From NCBI RefSeq assembly GCF_010681825.2, contig NZ_CP066776.1, positions 682,001 to 746,000 of the forward strand: DNA of 64,000 nt, written 5' to 3'. This DNA comes from Sulfuriroseicoccus oceanibius (GTDB taxonomy: Bacteria; Verrucomicrobiota; Verrucomicrobiia; Verrucomicrobiales; SLCJ01). Below are positions 32,858 to 42,000 of this stretch, in pieces. A program made the position numbers and the translations under genes. Every line of letters starts with the position of its first letter. Position 1 is the first letter of the stretch. Under the pieces are notes generated by a model. The model had not been told where the DNA came from and made no database searches. It saw nothing but the letters and a program-made list of their open reading frames with translations.

Positions 32858-34102
32858 TCACTCGAAGGCATTGAGAACGCCGACCCACGCGGTGTCTTCG
32901 AGTTGTTCGGTCAGTCGGTCGATTTTCTTCTGCAGTTTGTTGCGGGATTCTTCGTCGGTGGATGGGCCGGCGTCGGCGAGCTCTCTGGTGGCGAACCGTT
33001 GCATCAGATCGAGACCTTCGATGTAACGTTGAGTCTCTTCATTCTCACAGGCTGTCCATTGTGATTTGAACCGCGCTTTTTGGGCTTCGGTCATGCGGAC
33101 GGGGCGCAGCCAATGGAGCCAGAGTATTGCTCGCTCCGTGTTGTCTGGTGCCAAGGACTCGACCTTGCTGAGCGCGCGGTCGACGAAGCCCCGGACTTCC
33201 GCCGAACGTGAGACACCCTCGTTGCTGTAATAGTGTGCAGCCATGAAGACGAATGCGTCCTCGTAGTCGTCCGGGTTGCCGTTTTTGCGACCAGCATCCG
33301 TTAGGCGCAGCAGGGATCCTTTCGGTGCTTTTTTATCGAAGCCCTTGCTGACGCTTTTGCGGCCGGCTGTGTTGATCCCCACCGAGCAATAGCTGACGGG
33401 AACCGCGCCTCCCGATCCATTCAGTTCACCGCAAAAGCTGATGTATCCTTGGAACCTGCCAATCTTCTTGTGAAGCAGCATCAACGCGTCCATCCCTGAG
33501 CCGTAACCGGCACCGAAGAGCCGCTCCGGATCGACGGGAAGGTTTTCTTCCATCGAGGCCAGCCAGCTTTCGGCCAGATCTGGGGCTGCGCTTTTCATGA
33601 GGCTGCCTTTGGCCTCCGTGTTCATGACCACCGGCCACCCGGCGATTTCCGCGCCACGTGCCAGACGCTTGAGATGTTTGGTCTGGGCTGTGGTTTGAGT
33701 GATGTAGCAGACGGTGGGAAGTTTGGTGTCTGGCAGCGCCGATCCGGGCACGTAGGCGACGAGGTAGGTCATCTCCCCCGCGGGGATTTCGTCGATAAAT
33801 GTCCCCTTTGGCTGTTGGGTGGGTGTGGAATTGGACGCCTCCCCGGGCGCCTGTGCCGGGGCTCCTTTGAAATGCTGCTCGAGGAACTGTTGGTCCGCTG
33901 GGGAGAGTTTTTCCAGCGGGACTCGGAGCAGGTCGCCTGTGGCGGATTCTAAAATAACATCGCCGGCGTCGATCCCGTGGGCGACGGCGGCGATTTGAGT
34001 TCCTTGAGAAGAGGTCCAGGTGCGCGATGCAGTGGGGGCGCTGATGACACTGGATACGCAGAGCAGGACGGCGGAAAGCCGGAGGGCTGCTTTGGTGATC
34101 AT
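32858..34102 (-). CDS. Secreted SHD1-like / alpha-beta-hydrolase-like protein without a nucleophile
   Basis: A 414-residue protein with a signal peptide (residues 1-22). Residues about 26-80 (RTWTSSQGTQIAAVAHGID...LRVPLEKLSPADQQFLEQ) are an SHD1-type domain, common in exported proteins of Planctomycetes and Verrucomicrobia. Residues about 100-300 resemble an esterase/dienelactone-hydrolase fold, with the elbow region PERLFGAGYGSGMDALM. Where GxSxG is expected the sequence is G-Y-G-S-G, so the serine nucleophile appears to be lost. It may therefore be a binding protein. The C-terminal ~90 residues are charged helices. Substrate unknown. Confidence 0.65.
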   Translation of the reverse strand: MITKAALRLSAVLLCVSSVISAPTASRTWTSSQGTQIAAVAHGIDAGDVILESATGDLLRVPLEKLSPADQQFLEQHFKGAPAQAPGEASNSTPTQQPKGTFIDEIPAGEMTYLVAYVPGSALPDTKLPTVCYITQTTAQTKHLKRLARGAEIAGWPVVMNTEAKGSLMKSAAPDLAESWLASMEENLPVDPERLFGAGYGSGMDALMLLHKKIGRFQGYISFCGELNGSGGAVPVSYCSVGINTAGRKSVSKGFDKKAPKGSLLRLTDAGRKNGNPDDYEDAFVFMAAHYYSNEGVSRSAEVRGFVDRALSKVESLAPDNTERAILWLHWLRPVRMTEAQKARFKSQWTACENEETQRYIEGLDLMQRFATRELADAGPSTDEESRNKLQKKIDRLTEQLEDTAWVGVLNAFE

Positions 34103-34150
34103 CCTGCGATCACAACACGCCGCTTAAAATATAACAAGTGTCGATTACTG

Positions 34151-34570
34151 CTATTTGTTTTCTTCGACGGGGTGTTTGCCCTTTTTGGCGTCGACGTAGA
34201 GAGCGGATTCGATGCAGTGGGTGAGGGTGACCATGTCGACGGGTTTGCCGAGCATGCGCAGGTCGCCGCTTTCGACGACGGAGTTCTCGCTGATTTCGCC
34301 CTTGGCCACCAATGCGGTGAGCATGATGATTGGGATTTTGGCGGTGGCTGGGCGTTTGCGCAACTCGGCGACGACGTCGCCTCCGTCCATGCCTGGCATG
34401 ACGATATCGAGCAGGATGAGGTCTGGGAGGAAGACCTGGGCGGTTTGCACGGCGTGTGGGGCGTGGTTGACCTCTTTGACCTCGTATTTTCCGGTGCCCT
34501 CAAGATTGAGTTTTACCAGACGGGTGAAGCCGGCTTCGTCGTCGACAATGAGAATGCGTTTTTTGACCAT
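34151..34570 (-). CDS. Single-domain response regulator
   Basis: A 139-residue receiver with no output domain. Acidic pair Asp10-Asp11, phosphoacceptor Asp55 (LILLDIVMPGMDG), Thr85 (MLTAL) and Lys109 (GKP). It lies 71 bases downstream of a PAS histidine kinase on the same strand and is its likely partner. With no DNA-binding domain it probably acts through protein contacts or as a phosphate carrier. Uniquely here it has a strong Shine-Dalgarno sequence. Confidence 0.95.
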   Translation of the reverse strand: MVKKRILIVDDEAGFTRLVKLNLEGTGKYEVKEVNHAPHAVQTAQVFLPDLILLDIVMPGMDGGDVVAELRKRPATAKIPIIMLTALVAKGEISENSVVESGDLRMLGKPVDMVTLTHCIESALYVDAKKGKHPVEENK

Positions 34571-34578
34571 GGGGTTTT

Positions 34579-34584
34579 CCTCCT
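34579..34584 (-). promoter_or_regulatory. Perfect Shine-Dalgarno sequence of the response regulator
   Basis: AGGAGG on the minus strand, 8 bases before the ATG at 34570. Almost no other gene in this window has such a site, so translation of this receiver may be unusually efficient or use a different initiation mode. Confidence 0.85.
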
Positions 34585-34641
34585 ATGTGTTGAGTTTATC
34601 AGGTTATGGAGAGAATCGGAAGCTGTGATGCGGATGGCGGC

Positions 34642-36237
34642 TCAGTCGGTTGGGTTGTTCTCGTGATCGGCCGATTCGTTACTCGAGACTTTCATCATGA
34701 TACGAATGGCGGTGCCCGCTCCGACTTTGGAGAATACGTCAATCCAGCCATTGTGGAGGTCGATGATCTTGCGGCAGATCGAGAGGCCGAGTCCGGTGCC
34801 TTCTCCTGTGGGTTTGGTAGTGAAGAAGGGATCGAAGATACGCTGCAGGTTTTCGCTGGAGATGCCGGGGCCCGTGTCTTTGATGGTGATGGTGGTGACG
34901 GTGTCGCCGGTGCGCAGGTGGTCCCGTGTGCGGATGCCGGCGTCGTAGGGCAAGCCGACCAGTTGCTCGGTCGAAGTACTGATGGTGAGTGTTCCCCCCG
35001 AGCGGCCCATTGCCTGGATGGCGTTGAGAGCCAGGTTGACCACCACTTGCTCGAACTTTTGGACGTCGACCCGCATTTCCGGTAGATCGGGTGCCAGGTC
35101 GAGCTCGAGGTCGATGTGGTCACGTGTGAGCTCGTGGCGCAGGAAGGGCAGGCAGCTTTCCACGATGAAGTTCATGGTCACGTGGTGGAACTCGAGCTGG
35201 CGGTTGGCCGAGAAGTCCACCATTCCGTGAACGATGGCCTCGGCGCGCTTCACCGCGGTGCGCATTTGTTCGAGCACTTCCTCCAAGTTAGGGTCTACTT
35301 CCTTCGGCAGGTTGCTCATGTATTCGATCCCCATCAGCATCATCGCCAATGGGTTTTTCACCTCGTGGGCGACGCCGGCGGCGAGGCGGCCGATCGATTC
35401 CATTTTCTCCGCCTGGATGAGCTGGAGCTGGATCAGCTTGAGTTCTTTGTACGCATCCTCGTACTTGCGGCTAAGTTTGCGCAGTTTCCGCTCCGCCTTG
35501 ATCCGCGGGGTGATGTCCGCCGCCATCCCGCCGACGCCTGTGAGAAAGCCTTTCTCGTCGTAGAGCGGGAAGGCCCAAGTCAGCGAGACAAACTCGCGGC
35601 CGTGCGCGATCATGTGGTCTTCAAACTCGTGGGGCTTGCCGCTTTGTGCCACTTCGGCGTCGTGGTCGAGCATCTTGGTGGCGCGGTCTTTCTCGAACAA
35701 ATCGTGGGGTGTCTTGCCCTCGATTTCGCGGCGGGTGATGCCCCATGCTTCTTCGGCGCAGCGGTTGATCAAAGTGAAGCGGCCATTGAGGTCGCGGGTG
35801 TAGATCAGGAAAGGTGCGCGGTTCATGATCCGGTTGAGCAAATCGTAACCGGCGGCAGGTCCCGTCCCCGACTGGTTCCCCCTGCGGAACGAGGCGACTT
35901 CCACCACGATCACTCCTTGTACCGGCCGTCCTTTGACTTGGGCGTAGACGGTGTCGCCGCTTTTGGCGAGGTAGCGCTTGGTTTTGTGGTATGTGCCGAG
36001 GCCGGCTTTGATAATCGCCTGGGTGTCACGGATATCGGCGGTCCTGTCTTCCTTCTTGGTTAATTTGAAGTTGTTGTTACCGACCAGGTCCTCCGGCTTC
36101 TCGTAGCCTAGCATTTCGGCGAACTGTCGGTTCATCGCCAGAATTTCCCCCTCCTTGGTGATGATCTGAGCAGGGGATGGTAACCAATGGATCCAATCAA
36201 AATCGGGCTTGCCTGCGGATGTGGGGGACGGTGGCAT
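34642..36237 (-). CDS. PAS-domain sensor histidine kinase (soluble)
   Basis: A 531-residue kinase without membrane helices. PAS 1 at about 12-115 (WLPSPAQIITKEGEILAMNRQFAEMLGYEKPEDLVG), PAS 2 at about 130-260 (NRAPFLIYTRDLNGRFTLIN...VGGMAADITPRIKAERKL), then a short coiled coil. HisKA follows with the phosphoacceptor His near residue 290 (GVAHEVKNPLAMM). HATPase: N box NLALNAIQAM, G1 DTGPGIS, F box IFDPFFTTK and G2 GEGTGLGLSICRKIID. It probably senses a cytoplasmic signal such as redox or a ligand and phosphorylates the receiver encoded directly downstream. Confidence 0.95.
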   Translation of the reverse strand: MPPSPTSAGKPDFDWIHWLPSPAQIITKEGEILAMNRQFAEMLGYEKPEDLVGNNNFKLTKKEDRTADIRDTQAIIKAGLGTYHKTKRYLAKSGDTVYAQVKGRPVQGVIVVEVASFRRGNQSGTGPAAGYDLLNRIMNRAPFLIYTRDLNGRFTLINRCAEEAWGITRREIEGKTPHDLFEKDRATKMLDHDAEVAQSGKPHEFEDHMIAHGREFVSLTWAFPLYDEKGFLTGVGGMAADITPRIKAERKLRKLSRKYEDAYKELKLIQLQLIQAEKMESIGRLAAGVAHEVKNPLAMMLMGIEYMSNLPKEVDPNLEEVLEQMRTAVKRAEAIVHGMVDFSANRQLEFHHVTMNFIVESCLPFLRHELTRDHIDLELDLAPDLPEMRVDVQKFEQVVVNLALNAIQAMGRSGGTLTISTSTEQLVGLPYDAGIRTRDHLRTGDTVTTITIKDTGPGISSENLQRIFDPFFTTKPTGEGTGLGLSICRKIIDLHNGWIDVFSKVGAGTAIRIMMKVSSNESADHENNPTD

Positions 36238-36473
36238 TGGTTGGTTTGAGGAAATCGGGCGGAGGGGCAGTGACGGCCTGACGAGGTGCCGTAGGATTGG
36301 TCAACAAATCCGTGCAGGCTTCATGTGAAGATTACGCTTCAAAGGATCTTTCAGGATATGCTGGATATTTATTGCGGAAGATAGGATGGTGTTGCTCGCG
36401 CGGCGCAGGCCATCCGATCAGGTGGGTAGTCGTGACCAGAATTATCCAATTTGATCATCCTTTCCAAGTTCCT

Positions 36474-38402
36474 ATGAGTCAGCGTCGGATCGCCTATCTT
36501 TACTCTCGCTACCCTGTTGTTTCGCAGACGTTCTGCGATTCCGAGATGTTGGAGCTTGGGCGTCAGGATGTGGATTTGGTGGTGGCATCGATTTGCCCGC
36601 CGAAGGACAGTTTCCGGCACGAGCGGTTGAATGATTTGCAGGCGCCGGTTTTCCATCAGCCGGGCACTGCGGTACTCAAGCGCCTGGAGGCCGAGGCGCG
36701 GGCCGACGGATCATGGCCGCAGGAAATGATCGATCGCCACGAGCGCGAGTACGGGCCGTCTTATAAAGCGGCGACGCGGGCGCGCAATGCATTGTACTTT
36801 TCCAAGTTGTTCAAACGGTTGGGCGTGTCGCACTTCCACGTGCACTTTGCCAACCGAGCGACCCACACGGCTTTGTTTATCAAAGCAATCTCTGGCATTA
36901 CCTTCAGTTTTACCCCGCACGCCCAGGACTTCATGGTCGACTTGGGGAGCGATGATTTGTTGCGCGAGATGTGCCGCGAAGCAAAGTTCGTAGTCGCTGT
37001 CAGTGATTTCTCCCGTAACCTTCTGTGCGAAACCTGTCCCGACTCGTGTGATAAAATCACTCGCATCTATAACGGGATCGATCCCGAGGGCTTTCCTCTG
37101 GCATCGCCCGGATCGGAGTGGGCCAACGGGATGCCGCTGCGCATCATCAGTGTCGGCCGCTTGATCGAGTTCAAGGGCTTCCGCCATTTGATCGATGCGG
37201 TGGCAAAGCTCAAGCAACAGGGAATCCCAGTCGACTGCCGGATCATTGGCGAAGGTCCGTGGCATGAGCGCTTGAGCCAACAAATCGGTGAGCTCGGGCT
37301 GGAGGATGAAGTGCAGTTGCTCGGGCGCCGATCGCAGGATGCAGTGAAGGCGGAGCTGCTGGCGGCCGATGTCTTCGCGTTGCCGTGTATCGTCGACTCC
37401 AAGGGCGCCAGTGATATTCTACCAACAGTCATCACTGAAGCGATGGCTTGTGGGTTGCCTATTGTTTCGACCCATCTCGTGGGAGTGCCGGAAATGGTCG
37501 ATGATGGCGTGACTGGGTTCCTCGCGGAGCCTGGTAACAGCGACGAGCTCGTTGCGGCATTTACCCGATTGTTTGAGCGCCCGCAGTTGGCGTATTCGAT
37601 GGGGCGTGCCGGCCGTGAACGCATGGAGCGTATTTTCGCGCTGAAGGTGACGGCGGGGCAGCTCAAAGAACATCTGATGGCCGCGGTTGCGGATGATGCA
37701 GCAGCCGGAACCCCAGCTGAACTGATGGTTCTAACGGATTCTCTGCCACAGGTCTCCGAGGATTTGGGCGATGCTGCGTTGGCTCAGGAGCTGAACTGGT
37801 TGCTGGATTGCAGTGGCGTGAATGTGTTGTCACTCACCGAGCAAGGCGCCTGTGCAATGCCGGAGCCTCTGGCACGTCACATTGGCGAACGCCTGGAGTT
37901 TGTGCCCGATGGCATGGTGCTTGAGATGGAGTGGCGCAGCCGGACCGAGTGGCGCCAGCAAATGGAAAACCTACGCTGCAGCCTTCATCAGGCCATCGAT
38001 GGCGAGACCTTCTTGCTTCACGCGCGGCGTGCGGTCTGGCTCGCGCAGGCCATCGAGCGCAACGGGGTGAAGCGTGTTCACGCCTCGCGGTCCGAGTGCG
38101 CGCTGGTGGCGTGGCTGGTTTCCCGTCTGATCGGCGTGCCGTTCACCGTCGGGGTGGAAGAAGGTGCCGCCTGGTCGTCATCGCTGTGGAAGCACATTTT
38201 GAAGGATGCCGACAAGGTATCCATCGCCGACCACCGGGTGGCGAAGAAGGCCGAACAAACCGGAACAGCCGACACCCTGCACCTGGCGGTCCCCGAGTTG
38301 AAAGTGAAGCGCCTCGGCCCGATCCGCTGGCGCCAGCAGGCACTTCCAATTGCTACTGAGACGCGCAAAGCCGCGTTGATGAAGTTTCTGTCCCTTGGTT
38401 AG
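36474..38402 (+). CDS. GT4-type glycosyltransferase with an additional C-terminal half domain
   Basis: A 642-residue enzyme. Residues about 1-400 are a complete GT-B glycosyltransferase: N-lobe AYLYSRYPVVSQTFCDSEM, HFHVHFANRATHTALFIK; C-lobe ISVGRLIEFKGFRHLIDAVA, VQLLGRRSQDAVKAELLAADVFALP and the nucleotide-sugar motif DSKGASDILPTVITEAMACGLPIVST...GVPEMV. This resembles glycan and exopolysaccharide transferases (colanic-acid WcaL/AmsK type). Residues about 410-642 look like the N-lobe of a second GT-B enzyme with no C-lobe (VKRVHASRSECALVAWLVSRLIGVPFTVGVEEG). ATG 36474 is chosen by alignment with the family N-terminus; the 236-base gap before it shows no other gene. Confidence 0.88.
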   Translation: MSQRRIAYLYSRYPVVSQTFCDSEMLELGRQDVDLVVASICPPKDSFRHERLNDLQAPVFHQPGTAVLKRLEAEARADGSWPQEMIDRHEREYGPSYKAATRARNALYFSKLFKRLGVSHFHVHFANRATHTALFIKAISGITFSFTPHAQDFMVDLGSDDLLREMCREAKFVVAVSDFSRNLLCETCPDSCDKITRIYNGIDPEGFPLASPGSEWANGMPLRIISVGRLIEFKGFRHLIDAVAKLKQQGIPVDCRIIGEGPWHERLSQQIGELGLEDEVQLLGRRSQDAVKAELLAADVFALPCIVDSKGASDILPTVITEAMACGLPIVSTHLVGVPEMVDDGVTGFLAEPGNSDELVAAFTRLFERPQLAYSMGRAGRERMERIFALKVTAGQLKEHLMAAVADDAAAGTPAELMVLTDSLPQVSEDLGDAALAQELNWLLDCSGVNVLSLTEQGACAMPEPLARHIGERLEFVPDGMVLEMEWRSRTEWRQQMENLRCSLHQAIDGETFLLHARRAVWLAQAIERNGVKRVHASRSECALVAWLVSRLIGVPFTVGVEEGAAWSSSLWKHILKDADKVSIADHRVAKKAEQTGTADTLHLAVPELKVKRLGPIRWRQQALPIATETRKAALMKFLSLG

Positions 38403-38432
38403 GGGGCTCCGGATGTCGATTGATTCAGCTTT

Positions 38433-38675
38433 CTAGCGGTACCACACCACGGTGATGCCGTGGATGCTGCTGTGGAATGTCTGAATCTGGACGATCTCGA
38501 TGTGTGGGTTGTGATTGATCCACGCTTCGGCTTGCGCGTGGGATCTCTCGATCAATCCATAATCAAACTCGATATTGCCGAGCCGGGATTTCATCACTTC
38601 TTTGAAGACAGCCCGCTGGATGGCTTTCACCATCGGGGTGTCCGACTGCTCTGGAAGAGGTGGTGGGGTATTCAT
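38433..38675 (-). CDS. Small hypothetical protein
   Basis: An 80-residue protein with a proline-rich start (MNTPPPLPEQSDTP). A helical middle (MVKAIQRAVFKEVMKSRLGNIEFDYGLIERSHAQAEAWIN) and two final strands (IEIVQIQTFHSSIHGITVVWYR) follow. No family recognised. It is convergent with the glycosyltransferase gene, 30 bases away. Small size and lack of homology by sight keep the confidence moderate. Confidence 0.5.
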   Translation of the reverse strand: MNTPPPLPEQSDTPMVKAIQRAVFKEVMKSRLGNIEFDYGLIERSHAQAEAWINHNPHIEIVQIQTFHSSIHGITVVWYR

Positions 38676-38687
38676 GTGGGGGGATGG

Positions 38688-38988
38688 AACCACAGAGGCC
38701 GCAGAGAGCACAGAGGAATTGTTTGGAAAGAGGGGATGTCGCGAGGCTGCTGCTCTTCTAGTACCCTGAGTCAGGTTCGTGGTCGCTCCGACGGATTGAA
38801 TGGCGCCGGGGACGTTGAGCTATCCGCAGATGGTATTGCTTCTAACTACAAAACAATCTGTGGAATCCGCGTAATCTGCGAATGGCCAAAAGCGACCACG
38901 GGTAGTGTGGTTGAAACCACAAAGGGCACGAAGCACACGAAGGATTTGAAGGAGGGGGATCCTTTGCGTCTTTGCGGCTCTGCGTGAG
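38688..38988. repeat. Dispersed repeat block with CACAGAG / CACGAAG modules
   Basis: Contains ACCACAGAGGCC...GCACAGAGGA (38688-38716), GAATCCGCGTAATCTGCG (38863-38880), ACCACAAAGGGCACGAAGC (38916-38934) and CCTTTGCGTCTTTGCGGC (38961-38978). These are tandemly biased, palindrome-like intergenic modules. The second recurs near 14.6 and 49.1 kb. No gene fits in this 350-base gap. Confidence 0.6.
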
Positions 38989-39026
38989 TATTTTAACGTG
39001 AGGCTGCGCCCGATGGGACGGGGGGC

Positions 39027-42000
39027 TTATTTCAAGGCGGCGGCGATGAAGGGGGCGGTGTGGGAGGTCTTTTTGGCGGCGACTTGCTCCGGGGTGCCGG
39101 CGGCGGTGATGGTGCCGCCGTTAGGGCCGGCGTCGGGGCCGATGTCGATGAGGTAATCGGCTTCGGCCATGACATCGACATTGTGTTCGATGACCATGAC
39201 GGTGTGGCCGTCGTCGACGAGGCGGTGGAGGACGTCGATGAGTTTGGCGACGTCTTCCATGTGCAGACCGATGGTAGGTTCTTCGATCAGGTAGAGACAA
39301 CCGGGAGCCTCGCGCAATTTGAGCTTGGCGTTGGCGCTGCGGCCGACTCCACGGATCAACTGTGCGACCAGTTTGATGCGCTGGGCTTCGCCGCCGGAGA
39401 GCGTCGGGCTTGGCTGGCCGAGCTGGAGGTAGCCGAGGCCGGTGTCGGTGAGCAGCTCGAGGGTGCGACGAATTTTCGGATGGGCGTCGAAGAACGCAGC
39501 GGCCTCCTCAATGGTCATGGCCATGACATCGCCGATGGACTTGCCATTGTAGAGCACCTCGAGGGTGGCGGAGTTGTAGCGCTGGCCATTGCACTCGTCG
39601 CACGGCACCCAGGTGGTGGGGAGGAAGTTCATTTCCAGCTTCACGCGGCCGTTGCCTTTACAGGCTTCGCAGCGTCCGCCTTCCGTATTGAACGAGAAGC
39701 GGGAGGCGGTGTAGCCGCGGAGGCGTGCGTCCGGGACGTTGGCGAACAACTTGCGGATGTCGTCGAAGACCTTGACGTAGGTCGACGGTGTGGAGCGCGA
39801 GGTTTTGCCAATCGGTGACTGGTCGACTTCGTAGACGGCGGTGAGTTGGTCGAAGCCGGTGGCGGACTTGCAGAGGTCGCTGAAGTCCGGCTTTTTCGTG
39901 GTCTTCTTCTTACCGGCGAGAGCCTGGGCGACCGGGTGGACGACGCCGCGCATCAGCGTGCTTTTGCCGGACCCGGAGACGCCGGTGATGACGGTGAGGC
40001 GCTTCTCCGGGATCTGAACATTGAGGTCCTGGAGGTTGCGCAGGTGGGCGCCGTTGATCTTGAGCCACCCTTGCTTCGCGGACTTGGCGGGGAGCTTGCG
40101 GCGGGTGCCGTGGATCGGGTGTTGCATTGGCGCCTTCATGTGGCGCGCCGTGGCGGAGATCCTCGTTTTGCGTTTGATCTGGGCGAGCGACCCGGACGCG
40201 ACGACTTCCCCGCCGAGGCGGCCTGCGCCGGGGCCGAGGTCGATGATGTGGGACGCGCGCTGCATGGTTTCCTCATCGTGTTCGACGACGAGCAGCGAAT
40301 TCCCCTGGGTGCGCAGTTGTTCGAGGGTGTCGAGCAAGTGTTTGTTGTCCTTCGGGTGGAGACCGATGGTGGGTTCGTCGAGGACGTAGAGGACGCCGCG
40401 CAGGTTCGACCCGAGTTGGGCGGCGAGGCGGATGCGCTGGGATTCGCCGCCGGAGAGCGTGGTGGCCGCGCGGTCGAGCGAGAGGTAGCCGAGGCCGACC
40501 GATTCCATGAAGTGGAGGCGCTGGGTGATCTCGGGCAGGATGTCGCGGGCGATGAGTTTTTCGCGTCCGCTGAACGTGAGGCTGGAGATGTCGGCTTTGA
40601 GTGAGGCGACGTCGCGGGTGACGAGTTCCGGTAGCGACCACGGGTGGCCTCCGCTTTCTGGCAGGCGCACGGCGCGGGCATTGCGGTGGAGGCGTGAGCC
40701 GCCGCATTGCGGGCAGGCGACGAGTTCCGATTCGGCGGCATTTTCGAGTCGGCGTTCCTCGTTGAGTTCTTCTTCCAGCACGGATTCCTCTCGGCCGGTG
40801 GGTTTGGCGAACGAGTGGACGAAGCCGAACCCTCGGCATTCGGGGCACCATCCGCGCGGTGAGTTGAACGAGAATGTGTTGGGCTCCAGGTCGTCGAACG
40901 ACTCACCGGTGACCGGGCTGACGGCGCGGGTGCTGAAGACCTGAAGCGATTTCGAACGTCCGGCGAGCACGCGCAGCGTTCCTTTGCCGTGGAGCAGCGC
41001 GGTGGCGATTAGTTCGTCCATCGCGGTGACGGACAGTCCGCCTTTTGGAACCTCACCGATGACGATGTCGATGTCGTGGGTTTTGAAACGTTCCAGTGGT
41101 TGGAAGCCGTCGATGGCGGTGATTTTGCCATCGACCAGCAAATGGGTGAACCCTTTGCGGCCCGCGGCTTCCGCGACGTCGGTGTGGAAGCCTTTACGGT
41201 TGCGGATGACGGGCGCGAGCACCTTCAGCGACGCGGATTTGGCGAGCTCGTGGAGCTGTGAGCTTATGGCCGATTCCGACTGCGAGACCACAGGCACGCC
41301 GGACTCCGGGCAATGCTGGATGCCGACTTTGGCAAAGAGCAAACGCAGGAAATGGTAGACCTCCGTGACCGTACCAACCGTGGACTTCCCGCCTCCGCGC
41401 GAGATGCGTTGTTCGATGGCGACGGTCGGCGGCAGGCCGTCGATGTGGTCGACGTCCGGCTTTTCCATCTGCTCGGCGAACTGGCGGGCATAGGGCGACA
41501 TCGAGTCGAGGAAGCGGCGTTGGCCTTCGGCGAAGACGATGTCGAAGGCGATGGTCGACTTGCCGGATCCGCTGAGGCCGGTGATGACGACGAACTCATC
41601 TCGCGGGATGTCGAGGTTGATGTTTTTGAGGTTGTGCTCGCGGGCGCCGTGGATCGAGATGGTGTTGGTTTCGGGTGGGGCGGCGTTGTAGTGGGCCTCG
41701 GATTCGGCGGCGAGCGAGCGGCCGTCGGTGAGGAGTTCGGCGAGGAAGCGTCCGGTATGGGTATCTCGCTCGGCGACTTCCTCCGGCGTGCCGGTGGCGA
41801 CGACGAGGCCACCGTCGGCGCCGGCGTCCGGGCCTAGGTCGATGACGTGGTCGGCGCACTTGAGGACGTCGAGGTTGTGCTCAATGACCAGCAGCGAGTG
41901 GCCGGAGTCGACCATGCGTTGGAAGGCGGCGAGCAGCAGGCGGATGTCGTCGAAGTGGAGGCCGGTGGTCGGTTCGTCGAAGATGAAAAGTGTTTTGCGC

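Noticed and set aside
38688-38988. Possible non-coding RNA gene
   Set aside because: The modules are short dispersed repeats with no promoter or consistent secondary structure that I can see.
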